NCBI GenBank assembly: GCA_947359465.1 | Contig: OX375881.1 | Coordinates: forward strand, 76,159,914 to 76,223,913 | DNA from: Metellina segmentata | Taxonomy: Eukaryota > Arthropoda > Arachnida > Araneae > Tetragnathidae | DNA: 64,000 nt | Direction of reading: 5' to 3' | Part shown: in pieces, positions 55,109-64,000 of the stretch | Layout: each line of letters starts with the position of its first letter | How positions within the stretch are numbered: position 1 is the stretch's first letter | The notes under the pieces: generated by a model | The model's input: the letters and a program-made list of their open reading frames with translations, nothing else | Told to the model about the DNA's origin: nothing | Database searches by the model: none | Made by a program: the position numbers and the translations under genes

Positions 55109-56054
55109 TCTCTACTATTATAAAAGTATAAAAAGAAGTGTTTGCTTGTTTGTCTGTTTATGTGTATGCATTGTCCTGACGATTCTATGGCATTTACAAT
55201 AACGAAGCCCGACTTTTAACATTCAATCTAGAACATTTTAAAATAAATTTAATGGAATTTAATTATTATTGTTTTCCTTAGAATGGCAACACCATAAAAA
55301 TATTACAGACTAAATTTATTTTTTTCTAAATTTCTAAATTTATTTTTAATTGATTGTTTTTAAATTAATTTTTTCCGTGTTTCAGTTTCATTTTGCAAGG
55401 AACGATTTTTCAGAGAACGAAAAAAACAAATAAAGTTTTAACTGGAGTTATGTAGTTCTTTTGACTATCTCCTAGATCGTTAAGGATAGAGTAAAAATTT
55501 CAACGGTTTTGAAATCTACAGAAAATTTCACATTAGATTGAAGCCTAAAAATATGATTTTCTTTAAGTAAATAATTTTTAAATTGTAACTTTTACATTTT
55601 TTTCAATACGAATTTTGCCGCCGCGAAGAATGACCTTCGTTTGATTCGAGATTCATTCACTTTGATTTTCTGAGCAACGGATTCGAGTGAAGCAAAGGAA
55701 ATAATTAAAGTTGTGACTGGAGTTCTTCAGTGCTCTTTTCTATCTCAGCGATCGTTAAAGACAGAATACAAATTTCAACGGATTTGAAATCTGCGGAAAA
55801 TTTTACACCAGATAGCCACCTTATACGTTTAATTTTCTTTTAATATATAATTTTTCAATTAAATATTTATATTATCACAATATATTGTGATTTGACAAGG
55901 TTAACGCCGTGATGGCTGTTATCCAATAGGCTACGAATTCCATTTGGTTTGCGAAGAATTCGTGCACTCACCGAGGGTTAGCGAGCTGTGGTTACACATG
56001 ACCTCACGAAAAGAACTGCCACGTGCAACGCCGTGCTGGCCACGCAGTGGCTAG
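55109..56054 (+). mobile_element. non-autonomous Helitron
   Basis: Starts TCTCTACTATTATAAAAG after A (55108) and ends GCCACGCAGTGGCTAG before T (56055): A^T insertion, CTAG end and a preceding 5-bp stem hairpin. The 5' part has the GTTTGCTTGTTTGTCTGT tract common in arthropod Helitrons. An internal block GATCGTTAA(G/A)GA followed by AATTTCAACGG occurs twice (about 55487 and 55748). A related block is in the MITE at 26335. No Rep/helicase coding. Confidence 0.8.
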
Positions 56055-56055
56055 T

Positions 56056-57370
56056 TCACAATAAAAAATACTTGATAGTTCTTGAGTCATACAATACGTG
56101 ATACCCATATAAAAAAACCAAACACGTTTTGTTTTTAAATAAGAGTTTAAATATAAATATTACTTACGTTATTACCATTTTCTATAAACGAAACATTTTT
56201 AGTTATAATTGGGTTATTTAAAAAAAATGTTTTTTTTTGATAATTTTGTGAACAGTTTCTTATTTGCTCGATTTCACGCCAAGATAAAGAAGCAAGAAAT
56301 GTTTCGAGATCGGAAGGTATTCTGTTTCTAGGGGGATAAATATTCCAAAATTGCGGTTTTATTCACTTTTAAGAGAAATGACGCATAAAATGGTGATTAT
56401 TCAAGTAGTTCCAAAATAAGAGCTCATTGAAGATTTAATAAGATTATTACAATAAAATTTGTATACTGATAGATTTTTTTTTTTTAAATGTTACTGTCCA
56501 ACGTTTCTGCACCAGACCTAAAAGTTGAAAGCACCTCATGTTGTCCACTAATTTATATTAGCTTTGGCGATTATCTGCCATTCTTGAATCCTTAGAATTG
56601 ATTGGAGAAGATCCTTAAATGAAAATATTGGAACGATTTTAAATTTAAAAAAAATATATGTTTAAAAACTAAAGTAGCTATTCTATTAAGCGAGTTTTTT
56701 ATTTCACCACTAGAGGGTTTGAAATCTTCAATTATAAATAGAGTATTGGATTAAAATTCTGAATCTTGTGATGCTTTTTTAAACTTCAGGTCAATTTTTT
56801 CGCGATCCACCGTTGAACCGCTTTTTGTGTCTTGCCAAGGCTTTATTTACAATGCACAGATGTGGAACATTTGTAACAATTTAGTTACCAAAGTGAAAAT
56901 TAAAACAGAGGATCGAGGTAATTTTCTCGTTAAAAATCTTATTGAAGTGGTTGTTAAAAAAAATAGGTTGAATAATTATTCAATTATTTCAACAATCACT
57001 GTAATAATTTCACAGCTGCAAAGGCGAGAATGTGGTCAACACTCGAAAACATAGTTCTCTATCTACAGAGATCGAGAACTGAACAAGGGCACGAGCTTAC
57101 CGTTGCATGTGGGGGATCCTTCACCATGGAGGTTAAATATTGCTTAGGGTGACGACTTGTACTATTGCTGATCATACGGCTGCCACCCTTAAGGATCCGG
57201 TCCCAAAAGACAAAAAATGAAAGTTGCACACACACTTGGTACTTTCAGCTTTCAAAACATTGGATAAAAATTTATTTTCTTACAAATCTTTGTTTAAATA
57301 TTCATGGAAGGATAAATTACTAAAATCTCGTATTGCTAAAATAAATCTATTGCACTCAGAGCATGTATTT
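56056..57370. other. spacer, no firm feature
   Basis: AT-rich sequence; the 75-codon frame at 56827-57054 has no recognised motif. Confidence 0.35.
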
Positions 57371-57555
57371 AATTTTGACACTTAATAAACCCTAAACTAA
57401 TAGCCGCATCAGAAAAAATCTTCATTATCTTGTTCCCTGTACAATTGTGAACAAAATATGTCAATTTGTTAATTTTCTGATCCGTACTTTCTCGTTAAAC
57501 CGACTAAGAATCGTGCGAAAAACGCGAGTTTTCAATCCTGCGGCGGCGGCGGTTA
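57371..57555 (-). repeat. third copy of the dispersed 185-bp repeat
   Basis: Reverse-orientation copy of the repeats at 44312-44495 and 45058-45240, ending at a GCGGCGGCGGCGG run. DD41D copy C begins 15 bp beyond it. Confidence 0.8.
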
Positions 57556-57569
57556 ATTTTTTAAATATA

Positions 57570-59072
57570 CAGGGTGGTCCCGAATTCATGGTACAAACTT
57601 TAATGGTAGGTACAGGACATTGTAACAATGATTTATTGTATAGGAATGTATAGTCGCAAGTGACGCGGTGAGGCGAAAACAGGGGAAATAACGGCCGAAA
57701 GGGAAAACAAAGATTTTATTGAAAGCGTTGTTGACAAGTGTCATGTTTACAGTAATTGTTCAAAATTGCGTCCACCAGTATCGATACATGCTTGACAGCG
57801 TCGGTGGAGCGATTGGCGTACACGTTCAAAGATGCCTGGTATTTCACGCACACCTGCAGCAGCTACAGATAAGCGAGCGACGAGATCCTCATCTGAGTCA
57901 ACTGGAGTCTCATAAACAAGATGCTTTAGATGTCCCCATAAAAAGTAATCGAGGCTCGATAAATCGGGAGATCGGGGTGGCCAAGGGACTCGTCCACCAC
58001 GCCCAATCCATCGAGTACCAAACGTGGCATTCAGGTAATTCCGTACATCAATGCTGAAGTGTGCTGGCGCCCCATCGTGCTGAAACCACATGCGGTTACG
58101 AATGGCGATCGGAACATCATGCAGCAGTTGTGGTAACACTTCTTTCAGAAAAATAAGATAGCTTCCGCCAGTGAGCCGCGTGGGTAGTAAGTATGGGCCA
58201 ATCAAAAAGTCGTTCACAATACCAGCCCACACATTAATACTGAAACGCTGTTGAAACGCATGTCGACGCGTTGCATTTGGATTATCGGTTGCCCACACAT
58301 GGGAATTGTGCGCATTAAAGACACCCTCGCGTGAAAATGTCGCTTCATCTGTAAATAGCACATAATCTACGAAATCCGGCTGCAACGCACATTGCTGCAT
58401 CACCCACAGGCAGAAGTTCACGCGGCGAGGATAATCTGCCGGATTCAATGCTTGTACTTTCTGAAAATGGAAGGGGTGTAAGCGATTTTCGTTTAACACT
58501 CTGCATACAGTCTGATGACTCACACCTACGTCACGCGCAACAGTTATTGTGCTTGACTCGGGTCTATCAGCCACAATGTTCAAGATGCTTTCTTCCAGCC
58601 TTGGAGTGCGTACAGCTCTTACTCGACCAGCGCCATGTCTGTTGACGTCGAACGCACCTGTTTCACAAAGTTGACGATGTAACCGTTGAAAAATTCTATG
58701 ATCCGGCATTCGTCGATCAGGATACTCCGCGCGATACATTCGTAACGCAGCTCTGCCGTTACCATTTGCACGGCCGTACATGTAATGCATGTCTGCTTTT
58801 TCTGCATACGTAAAGTCACCCATCGTCTACGGCAGCACAATTGTGAATGGCGCTTTTCCCTACTGCGATGCATCATGTTCAACAGCGGCTAGACATCTAC
58901 TGCCCTCTACCGGCAATGATACCAACCGATCACTCCATTTCTCTTTCCTTTTATTTCCCCTGTTTACGCCTCACCGCGTCACTTGCGACTATACATTCCT
59001 ATACAATAAATCATTGTTACAATGTCCTGTACCTACCATTAAAGTTTGTACCATGAATTCGGGACCACCCTG
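57570..59072 (-). mobile_element. intact DD41D mariner-like element (copy C)
   Basis: A 1503-bp element with TA outside both ends (57568-57569, 59073-59074) and 122-bp inverted repeats (57570-57691, 58951-59072). It is almost identical to copy B in the opposite orientation; the 3-bp size difference is a codon present here and absent there. Confidence 0.97.
57747..58823 (-). CDS. DD41D mariner-like transposase, intact
   Basis: Uninterrupted frame of 358 residues. It keeps the helix-turn-helix at about 88-115 and the catalytic D residues in LFTDEATF, QHDGAPAH and SSLDYFLWG with 41-residue spacing between the last two. It differs from copy B by an extra C after NF at about residue 138, I for R in the STxTV segment, N for H in NPxATRR and R for P in GGxVPW. 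The start is the same ATG as in copy B, just inside the element's 5' region. Either copy could in principle supply enzyme for the deleted copy A. Confidence 0.95.
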   Translation of the reverse strand: MGDFTYAEKADMHYMYGRANGNGRAALRMYRAEYPDRRMPDHRIFQRLHRQLCETGAFDVNRHGAGRVRAVRTPRLEESILNIVADRPESSTITVARDVGVSHQTVCRVLNENRLHPFHFQKVQALNPADYPRRVNFCLWVMQQCALQPDFVDYVLFTDEATFSREGVFNAHNSHVWATDNPNATRRHAFQQRFSINVWAGIVNDFLIGPYLLPTRLTGGSYLIFLKEVLPQLLHDVPIAIRNRMWFQHDGAPAHFSIDVRNYLNATFGTRWIGRGGRVPWPPRSPDLSSLDYFLWGHLKHLVYETPVDSDEDLVARLSVAAAGVREIPGIFERVRQSLHRRCQACIDTGGRNFEQLL

Positions 59073-59384
59073 TAGAGACTTTACTGATTCCGACAAGCAA
59101 AAAAATAAAACCGCGGCGTACTGGAAAAGGCGCGCGTCCAAAAGCAGTTGGTGAAAAATGCCCAGTGACGTCATTGGACAACCATCATGCATCGTGGAAA
59201 GTTGGCGAGCGTCCAAAAGAAAATGCAGGTGAGAAAAATGCGCGACCGAAAGAAGAACCGCAAATGGAAAAAAAGCTAATAATTTAAATAATGGTCTAAA
59301 TAATATAATAAATATATAATAAATAATAATAAATAAATGGTCTAAGTTGAATTTTAATATTCTTGGGCTTTGAGGTCTATTCAG

Positions 59385-59885
59385 TCACTTTAGTCTGGAG
59401 CTGCAATACACTAGCAACCATTCTGGGCATACTTTCAACATGGTTTTGATACACATCTATGGGTATTTGTGTCCATTCCTGCTACAAGAATGTAGCCAGC
59501 TCAGTTGTAGATTTCGGACGTGTTTTCCTGATTCGTAAACGTCGCTCTAACTCGTGCCACAAATGTCCTGTGGGGTTTAGGCCGGGACTCTGAGCAGGCC
59601 AGGGAAGACGTTTCACATCCATATCTTGATACCACTGCTTGACAGAGACTGCAACATGACATGGAGCGTTGTCGTCCTGGAAGTAACATTCATCGATTCC
59701 ATAAAATTACCAGAGCGTAGGAATAGCCTGATTGTCCAAAATGTTCATGTATGCGTCGGCATTCAATTGACCAGGAACAACATGCAAAGGCCCCAGACCG
59801 TACCACGACAATCCTCCCCCTAAACAAGTCGTCGGATTTTATGCAAACCCGCTGGTGTCCGGTCCATTGTTGTAGGGTAGTGTTA
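59385..59885 (-). pseudogene. Tc1-like transposase relic with lost catalytic E
   Basis: Same lineage as the relic at 18860-19340 but keeping the segment deleted there. The minus strand includes YFQDDNAPCHVA and RLPWPAQSPGLNPTGHLW, where the family pattern SPDLNPIE has D changed to G and E changed to G. The end near 59390 matches the VESMPxxVASV type tail with changes. Frameshifts and no terminal repeats. Confidence 0.75.
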
Positions 59886-60483
59886 AAAGATACGAAAATG
59901 TAAACAAAATCTAGATACTAGCCTTTTATACGCGCAATTCTATTTCTTGCAATTGAATCCTTTTTTTCAATATATTTTTCATCTTAAAAATAATTTCACT
60001 AACAATTTGCCAATAAGTAATTTGATGGATGGTTTTGTGAATTCAAATGCGAAATGAATATTTTCCAATCTTGTTTCGAACAATGTCAGTACTGTTGTTA
60101 TTTTACCCATCACAGCGTTCTATTAATTTTTTGATGCATACAATATTTTGTCCACATTTCAGCGTCACCATATTTTCGAGTAGGAATCTTTCGAAAATTA
60201 TTTGATGCACATGTTTGAATTACACATGTCACACAAAAAAGAGTTGCATTTATTCAAAGCAATCCATAAACAACACGAACAGCTTAAAACTGCGTCTTTC
60301 CCGGAATAAATAATTATGTCCATTACTTGTAACAGTCTTGTCTTGTGTTTGGGCTATATATGGCTCTTTTGCAACAACAACAAATATTCCACTTCTCTGC
60401 TAATTGGGCCCCTGTAAATTTGATCTAATATACAGGGATCCATTTTTACAGACACTTTGGCTCGTACTTAAAAAATTTGGTAA
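59886..60483. other. spacer, no feature seen
   Basis: AT-rich with no paired repeats. Confidence 0.4.
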
Positions 60484-60500
60484 TTTTCATTTCGTCTTGG

Positions 60501-60789
60501 TGTTTGCCTCTAGATCGGAAGGTTCCTGGTTCGAATCCGGGTCCGGGCATGGATGTTTGTAAACGTATGGTGTAGAGGCGGCTGGTGCACCTTAAATATG
60601 TCGTGGCCGAAAGTCCTCACGTTGGGTTGGCGTGGAAGTTTGGAGAGTGGGGTTGTTTCGTCATCTGACCGTGGTTCAAAATTACGAAGTGTTGTCCTCG
60701 GATCTTTCCCTTAAGGGACTGATCCCGGACCGTCGTCAATAGCCCGTTGTATTGCTCTAGTACGACGTTAACTAAAAAATTACCAAATT
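60501..60789 (+). repeat. tRNA-derived SINE, 5' truncated, with 17-bp target duplication
   Basis: Begins inside the tRNA-like head just before box B (GGTTCGAATCC) and runs to the TTAACTAAAAAATTACC tail. It is flanked by TTTTCATTTCGTCTTGG on both sides (60484-60500, 60790-60806). The body is close to the full copy at 30447-30772, apart from a short deletion near the CGTCATCTGAC block, so it is a relatively young insertion. Confidence 0.92.
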
Positions 60790-60837
60790 TTTTCATTTCG
60801 TCTTGGTCGAGCTTTGCATTTACAAAATAAACTAGAC

Positions 60838-61950
60838 CAGGGCTCGAAATACCCGGGTGCACATGGAAATAAAATTGTGCACCTAATTTTTTCCCAACAG
60901 GTCTAACGTTAAAAACAAAAAAAGGGGGGGGGGGGGAAAGAGAAACGTGTTTTGTGTTATTTTGATGTTTGAACAAAATATATATTAGTATCGACCTCTC
61001 TCGCACTAAAGGAACGAAATTAAAATTCCGAAATACACACTATGCAAAAACAAAATCGCTGTGCGTGACGGGTTTATACAGGATGAAAGTTTACTTCTGC
61101 CACTGCCACCAGAACTTTCCGATGATCGAAACTTTTCCCAGATGGCTCTGTTGAAGCGACTGTCGCTACAGCCGGAGAAGGGATAATTTAGATCACTTGA
61201 CCACCCGCGAACGATAGGCATCCTGCATTTCTGTAAACACCTCGTGTTTCAAAAATGTGTAAAGCCGTAGGAATTCCTGATAATTATCTGCCATAAATAT
61301 TTTTAATTATTTATCTTAAATTCAGATTTTATCGGCTTAAAAAAATATAGTGTACTTGTTTATTTTGTATGAGTTTTTAGCCCACCAACGTTTGATGATG
61401 ACTGAATATTTGTAAGTAATAATTCCGCAGGTAAAAAAAAAAATGTTTCAATATTTTTATTTACTATCTACTACTAATCTATCTAAACATACCCAATTAA
61501 TAAAATAGTTTTGTGACCGTGTGCTGAGAAATACCTCCTTGAAGCGTGCGAACAAGCGACAAACTCTCATTACACTCACAAACATTTATTAATCTTAATT
61601 TACATTAAGTGGACACAGTATATACTATTTACAGAACCTTTCATAACTACCCGACAGAACGGACGCTACGACGCGTCTTCATTCTACGCCGCCGATAACT
61701 CCCTGACCTGTTGAGGGTGTCCTTGATCGGAGCAGGGGTGAGATATAGTTTTGGTTCTCACTTTTAGTTCGGAGGTTTAGAGCTCTGCAGCTGACGCTGC
61801 GCTTATTGTTCACTTGTTACAGTTTACATTGCATTAATGCTCTTACATTATATTTCTTTAAATGTGCACCTAAAATATAATCTGTGCACCTAATTTAAAA
61901 ACTTAGGTGCATAAGGTGCACCTGTATTAAAAAATCTCTTTCGAGGCCTG
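60838..61950. mobile_element. hAT MITE with perfect 8-bp duplication
   Basis: The ends are CAGGGCTCGAAA and, in reverse, CAGGCCTCGAAA. The flanks are AACTAGAC on both sides (60830-60837, 61951-61958). GTGCACCTAATTT-type motifs lie near both ends (about 60883, 61862, 61884), in facing arrangement with AGGTGCACC. The 1113 bp contain a poly-G tract (60919-60936) and no transposase. Confidence 0.9.
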
Positions 61951-62096
61951 AACTAGACTAATAGTAAAGAAAAAACTTGTGAGTGACCATTAACGCATTC
62001 ATTTCAACTTGATCAAATTGCTACTGAGGTTTTTTACCTTCTCGCTTAAGATTTTTAAACTTTTATTAATAAGCCGGCTTCAAAAGATATAATCAA

Positions 62097-62749
62097 CTAG
62101 GGGGCTTGCCCCCTGCTCGCTAACGCTCGCCAACCCCCGGAGGATTGCTTCGCAATCCTCATTGGTTCGCTGCGCGAACCTATGCTCGCTTCGCTCGCCT
62201 CAATGAAGACATGTGTCCTAGCAGAAGGGATTGTTTACAAAATATGTTACCCAAAAAATGTTTTTCAAATCTAAATTTGCTGTATTACAGAAAAAATATA
62301 TACAGTATCTCTAAAATCAGAATTCAAATGAAAACTTTGTGCAAATTTTGACTCGAAATGTGAGCGTTGCTTTGGAAATTGAATACCCAGCATGTTGTTT
62401 GTGTGTACATTTTCCCAGCACTCAAACGACCCACACTTTTTCATTGAGTTTGTTGCCGAAAGTTGTAGTGCAAGCGTCTTGTTGAACTATGATTGTTGGC
62501 CCTGAAAAGAACCGTTTTTTAAATGGCCCTGAAAAGATCCTCCGCTTTCCTTGATTTCTATTATAAACTAACTGCAACAGCTCATTAAAATTTCCTTTTT
62601 TTTTTCAATAAAATTTTATCCGATAACGCTATAAATTCAATTCAAGCGCGCGAGGCTTCGTGAAAAACAAATAATCGTACAATGTTGCCAAAACGCTATA
62701 GCTAATAACGTCTTTTTTGCGTGCCACGTAAGAGAATTATATATATAGA
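62097..62749 (-). mobile_element. non-autonomous Helitron with clustered GC-rich hairpins
   Basis: On the minus strand it begins TCTATATATATAATTCTC after A (complement of 62750) and ends AGGGGGCAAGCCCCCTAG before T (complement of 62096). Upstream of the terminal hairpin, four more GC-rich inverted repeats lie within about 110 bp: GCGAGCGTTAGCGAGC, GAGGATTGCGAAGCAATCCTC-type, GGTTCGCGCAGCGAACC and GCGAGCGAAGCGAGC. No coding part. Size 653 bp. Confidence 0.72.
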
Positions 62750-62750
62750 T

Positions 62751-63830
62751 GAGAATTGAGGAAAAAATCAATATTACTACTTTATTCAAACGGTGGGTCA
62801 TACTAAGATTGACTTTCGTTCACGGCCGAATTATTTCTGCATATCTACACATGACTTTACAATAAAGTTAATTTTGTTATTGATTAAAATGTTTCTTCAA
62901 TCATTTTAAAATCAAGTTCATCTAAATTAATTGCTTACAGCTTGCGACTAATCTTTAGTCAAAACCCTCTGCTTAGGATTAAACAGACCAATCACTTGAT
63001 CTAGCTTTTCATCATAGCCGTGAGTGTTTTTTTATTTCCATATTATCAATTTAAGTAAAAGTAGTTATAATTTTCCTTATGGGGGGGGGGTGCAAACTTT
63101 TACCATCTTCTTACATCGTTAGATATTCGAGCTAAAAACAAATTTCAGGTTTATTTGCGAAGAGTGATTATGAAATTAAAAGGGAAGCTCATACGCATTT
63201 CTTGAAAATAAAAACCGTTCGTTTTAACGCATAGTAAAAAAAATTACAGTGTATTTAAAATTACTCGTGGACTTGAATTGAAATCTGTGAGCTTAATATT
63301 TTTACGGCTAACCGAAGGCTCACTTTTTATCAGAGCTTATTCTCTCCAATTTCCTGTCCTTCACTAATGTCACAACTCTCGCACACAGTCCCAACCATGA
63401 ACGGCAAAGGGAAATGTAAAATCTATAATTGTTCCATTAACTATGAAATTTGGCCTCCTAAATCATTTTTTTCGAAAAACCTCAAAATTATTATTAAAAC
63501 TCCAACGTGGTGCTTTAAGTTCGTAATTTTATTTATAGCAATGTAGAAATATCTGATCAGACGTTTATCGACGCAGTTTGATTTTAGCTCCGTATTGCAA
63601 TACGGTTTAGTTGTTTCATCACATGCCAACAGGTCAACACAAGATGTAGGTCTTAAATTTTACACACAAAAAAGAATTTTAGGTGGAACGCATCAAATAC
63701 AGTTTCTCACGAAATTGAATAGATACCACGAGGAGATTTCTTTATAAGTACTAAATTCAATAATAAATAATAATGGGAACTTAATTTTTATAGAAATGGG
63801 ACACAGATACAGTAAACGGTGGAGTGGTCG
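62751..63830. other. spacer, no feature seen
   Basis: AT-rich; a poly-G tract at 63081-63090. No paired ends or convincing frames. Confidence 0.4.
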
Positions 63831-63998
63831 TTCACGGTAAGACGTTTATCGCCAGCTAATTTTTGTCGCCAAATCAAGATGGCGGCCGAATTTCGTAACA
63901 GCAGATAGAGTTGCCATAACAAAAACGGCAGATGTGAAGAAATTCCGCAAAAGGTGAAGGTTACCATATTTGGCGACAAATCGTCTTCTTACCGTGAA
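63831..63998. mobile_element. 168-bp TIR element or inverted-repeat MITE
   Basis: TTCACGGTAAGA at the left is inverted exactly at the right (TCTTACCGTGAA), and further in GTCGCCAAAT is matched by ATTTGGCGAC. The inner part contains AAGATGGCGGCC, which resembles a YY1-type promoter motif. The window ends 2 bp beyond, so the target duplication cannot be checked. Confidence 0.65.
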
Positions 63999-64000
63999 TG

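Noticed and set aside
57719..58057. 112-codon plus-strand frame, repeated at 9429-9767 and at 16000-16338 (minus)
   Set aside because: It is the antisense of the conserved DD41D transposase coding region in each copy, so its recurrence is explained by the element.

Overview
The window is AT-rich, intron-like eukaryotic DNA packed with transposable elements. The mix of elements points to an arthropod: Tc1/mariner (including a DD41D family), hAT, Harbinger, Helitron, Ty3/gypsy, an I/Jockey-like non-LTR element with RNase H, and a tRNA-derived SINE. A chelicerate such as a spider is plausible, but that is inference from element style. No complete host gene is present. Four or five short open segments with splice-like borders (813-942 with 1038-1200, 24796-24921, 26963-27046, 43306-43473) are the only candidate host exons, and I could not name their products.

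Layout, left third (1-20700): a Tc1 relic (3270-3612); a nearly intact Tc1-like element broken by one stop codon (3770-5180); a Ty3/gypsy relic lacking its reverse transcriptase (about 5190-6960); a non-autonomous Helitron (7567-9158); an internally deleted DD41D element (9280-10120) abutting a SINE; an RNase H-bearing non-LTR fragment (about 11240-12270) headed by a long inverted repeat; a second Tc1-like element (13667-14976); and an intact DD41D mariner-like element (14988-16487) only 11 bp further on. After these come tandem duplications, SINE and Tc1 debris, and a ZBED/Buster-like hAT remnant with a perfect 8-bp target duplication (17807-18844).

Middle third (20700-43500): a Harbinger transposase relic is followed by an element bounded by GGGTAATTC inverted ends and a TGAC target duplication (21721-24052). 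A second element with GGGTCATTC ends and an ATAA duplication lies at 38561-40576. The two look like members of one poorly described cut-and-paste group. One keeps the C-terminal (catalytic) half of the transposase and the other keeps the N-terminal basic/coiled-coil half. Each is studded with its own short repeat. Between them lie hAT-like MITEs, a full SINE with a 10-bp target duplication, and a hAT element (32358-34982) inserted inside an older mariner-like element (31496-35322).

Right third (43500-64000): a Helitron helicase fragment is interrupted in its last codons by an I/Jockey-like non-LTR element (about 46263-50010), whose 5' junction is a perfect 38-bp palindrome. Further right are the Helitron 3' end with a tandem array, a solo LTR (50892-51245), a TA-flanked remnant with GGGGAGA-type ends (52061-52926), a TIR element with TATA duplication (53676-54280), a Helitron (55109-56054), a second full-length DD41D copy (57570-59072), a dead Tc1 relic, a SINE, a hAT MITE with perfect target duplication (60838-61950), a Helitron with a run of GC-rich hairpins (62097-62749), and a small TIR element at the end.

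The elements do not form a pathway. They form a layered insertion history: young DD41D copies on top, nested hAT and non-LTR insertions below, and heavily decayed Tc1, Ty3, Harbinger and mariner remains at the bottom.
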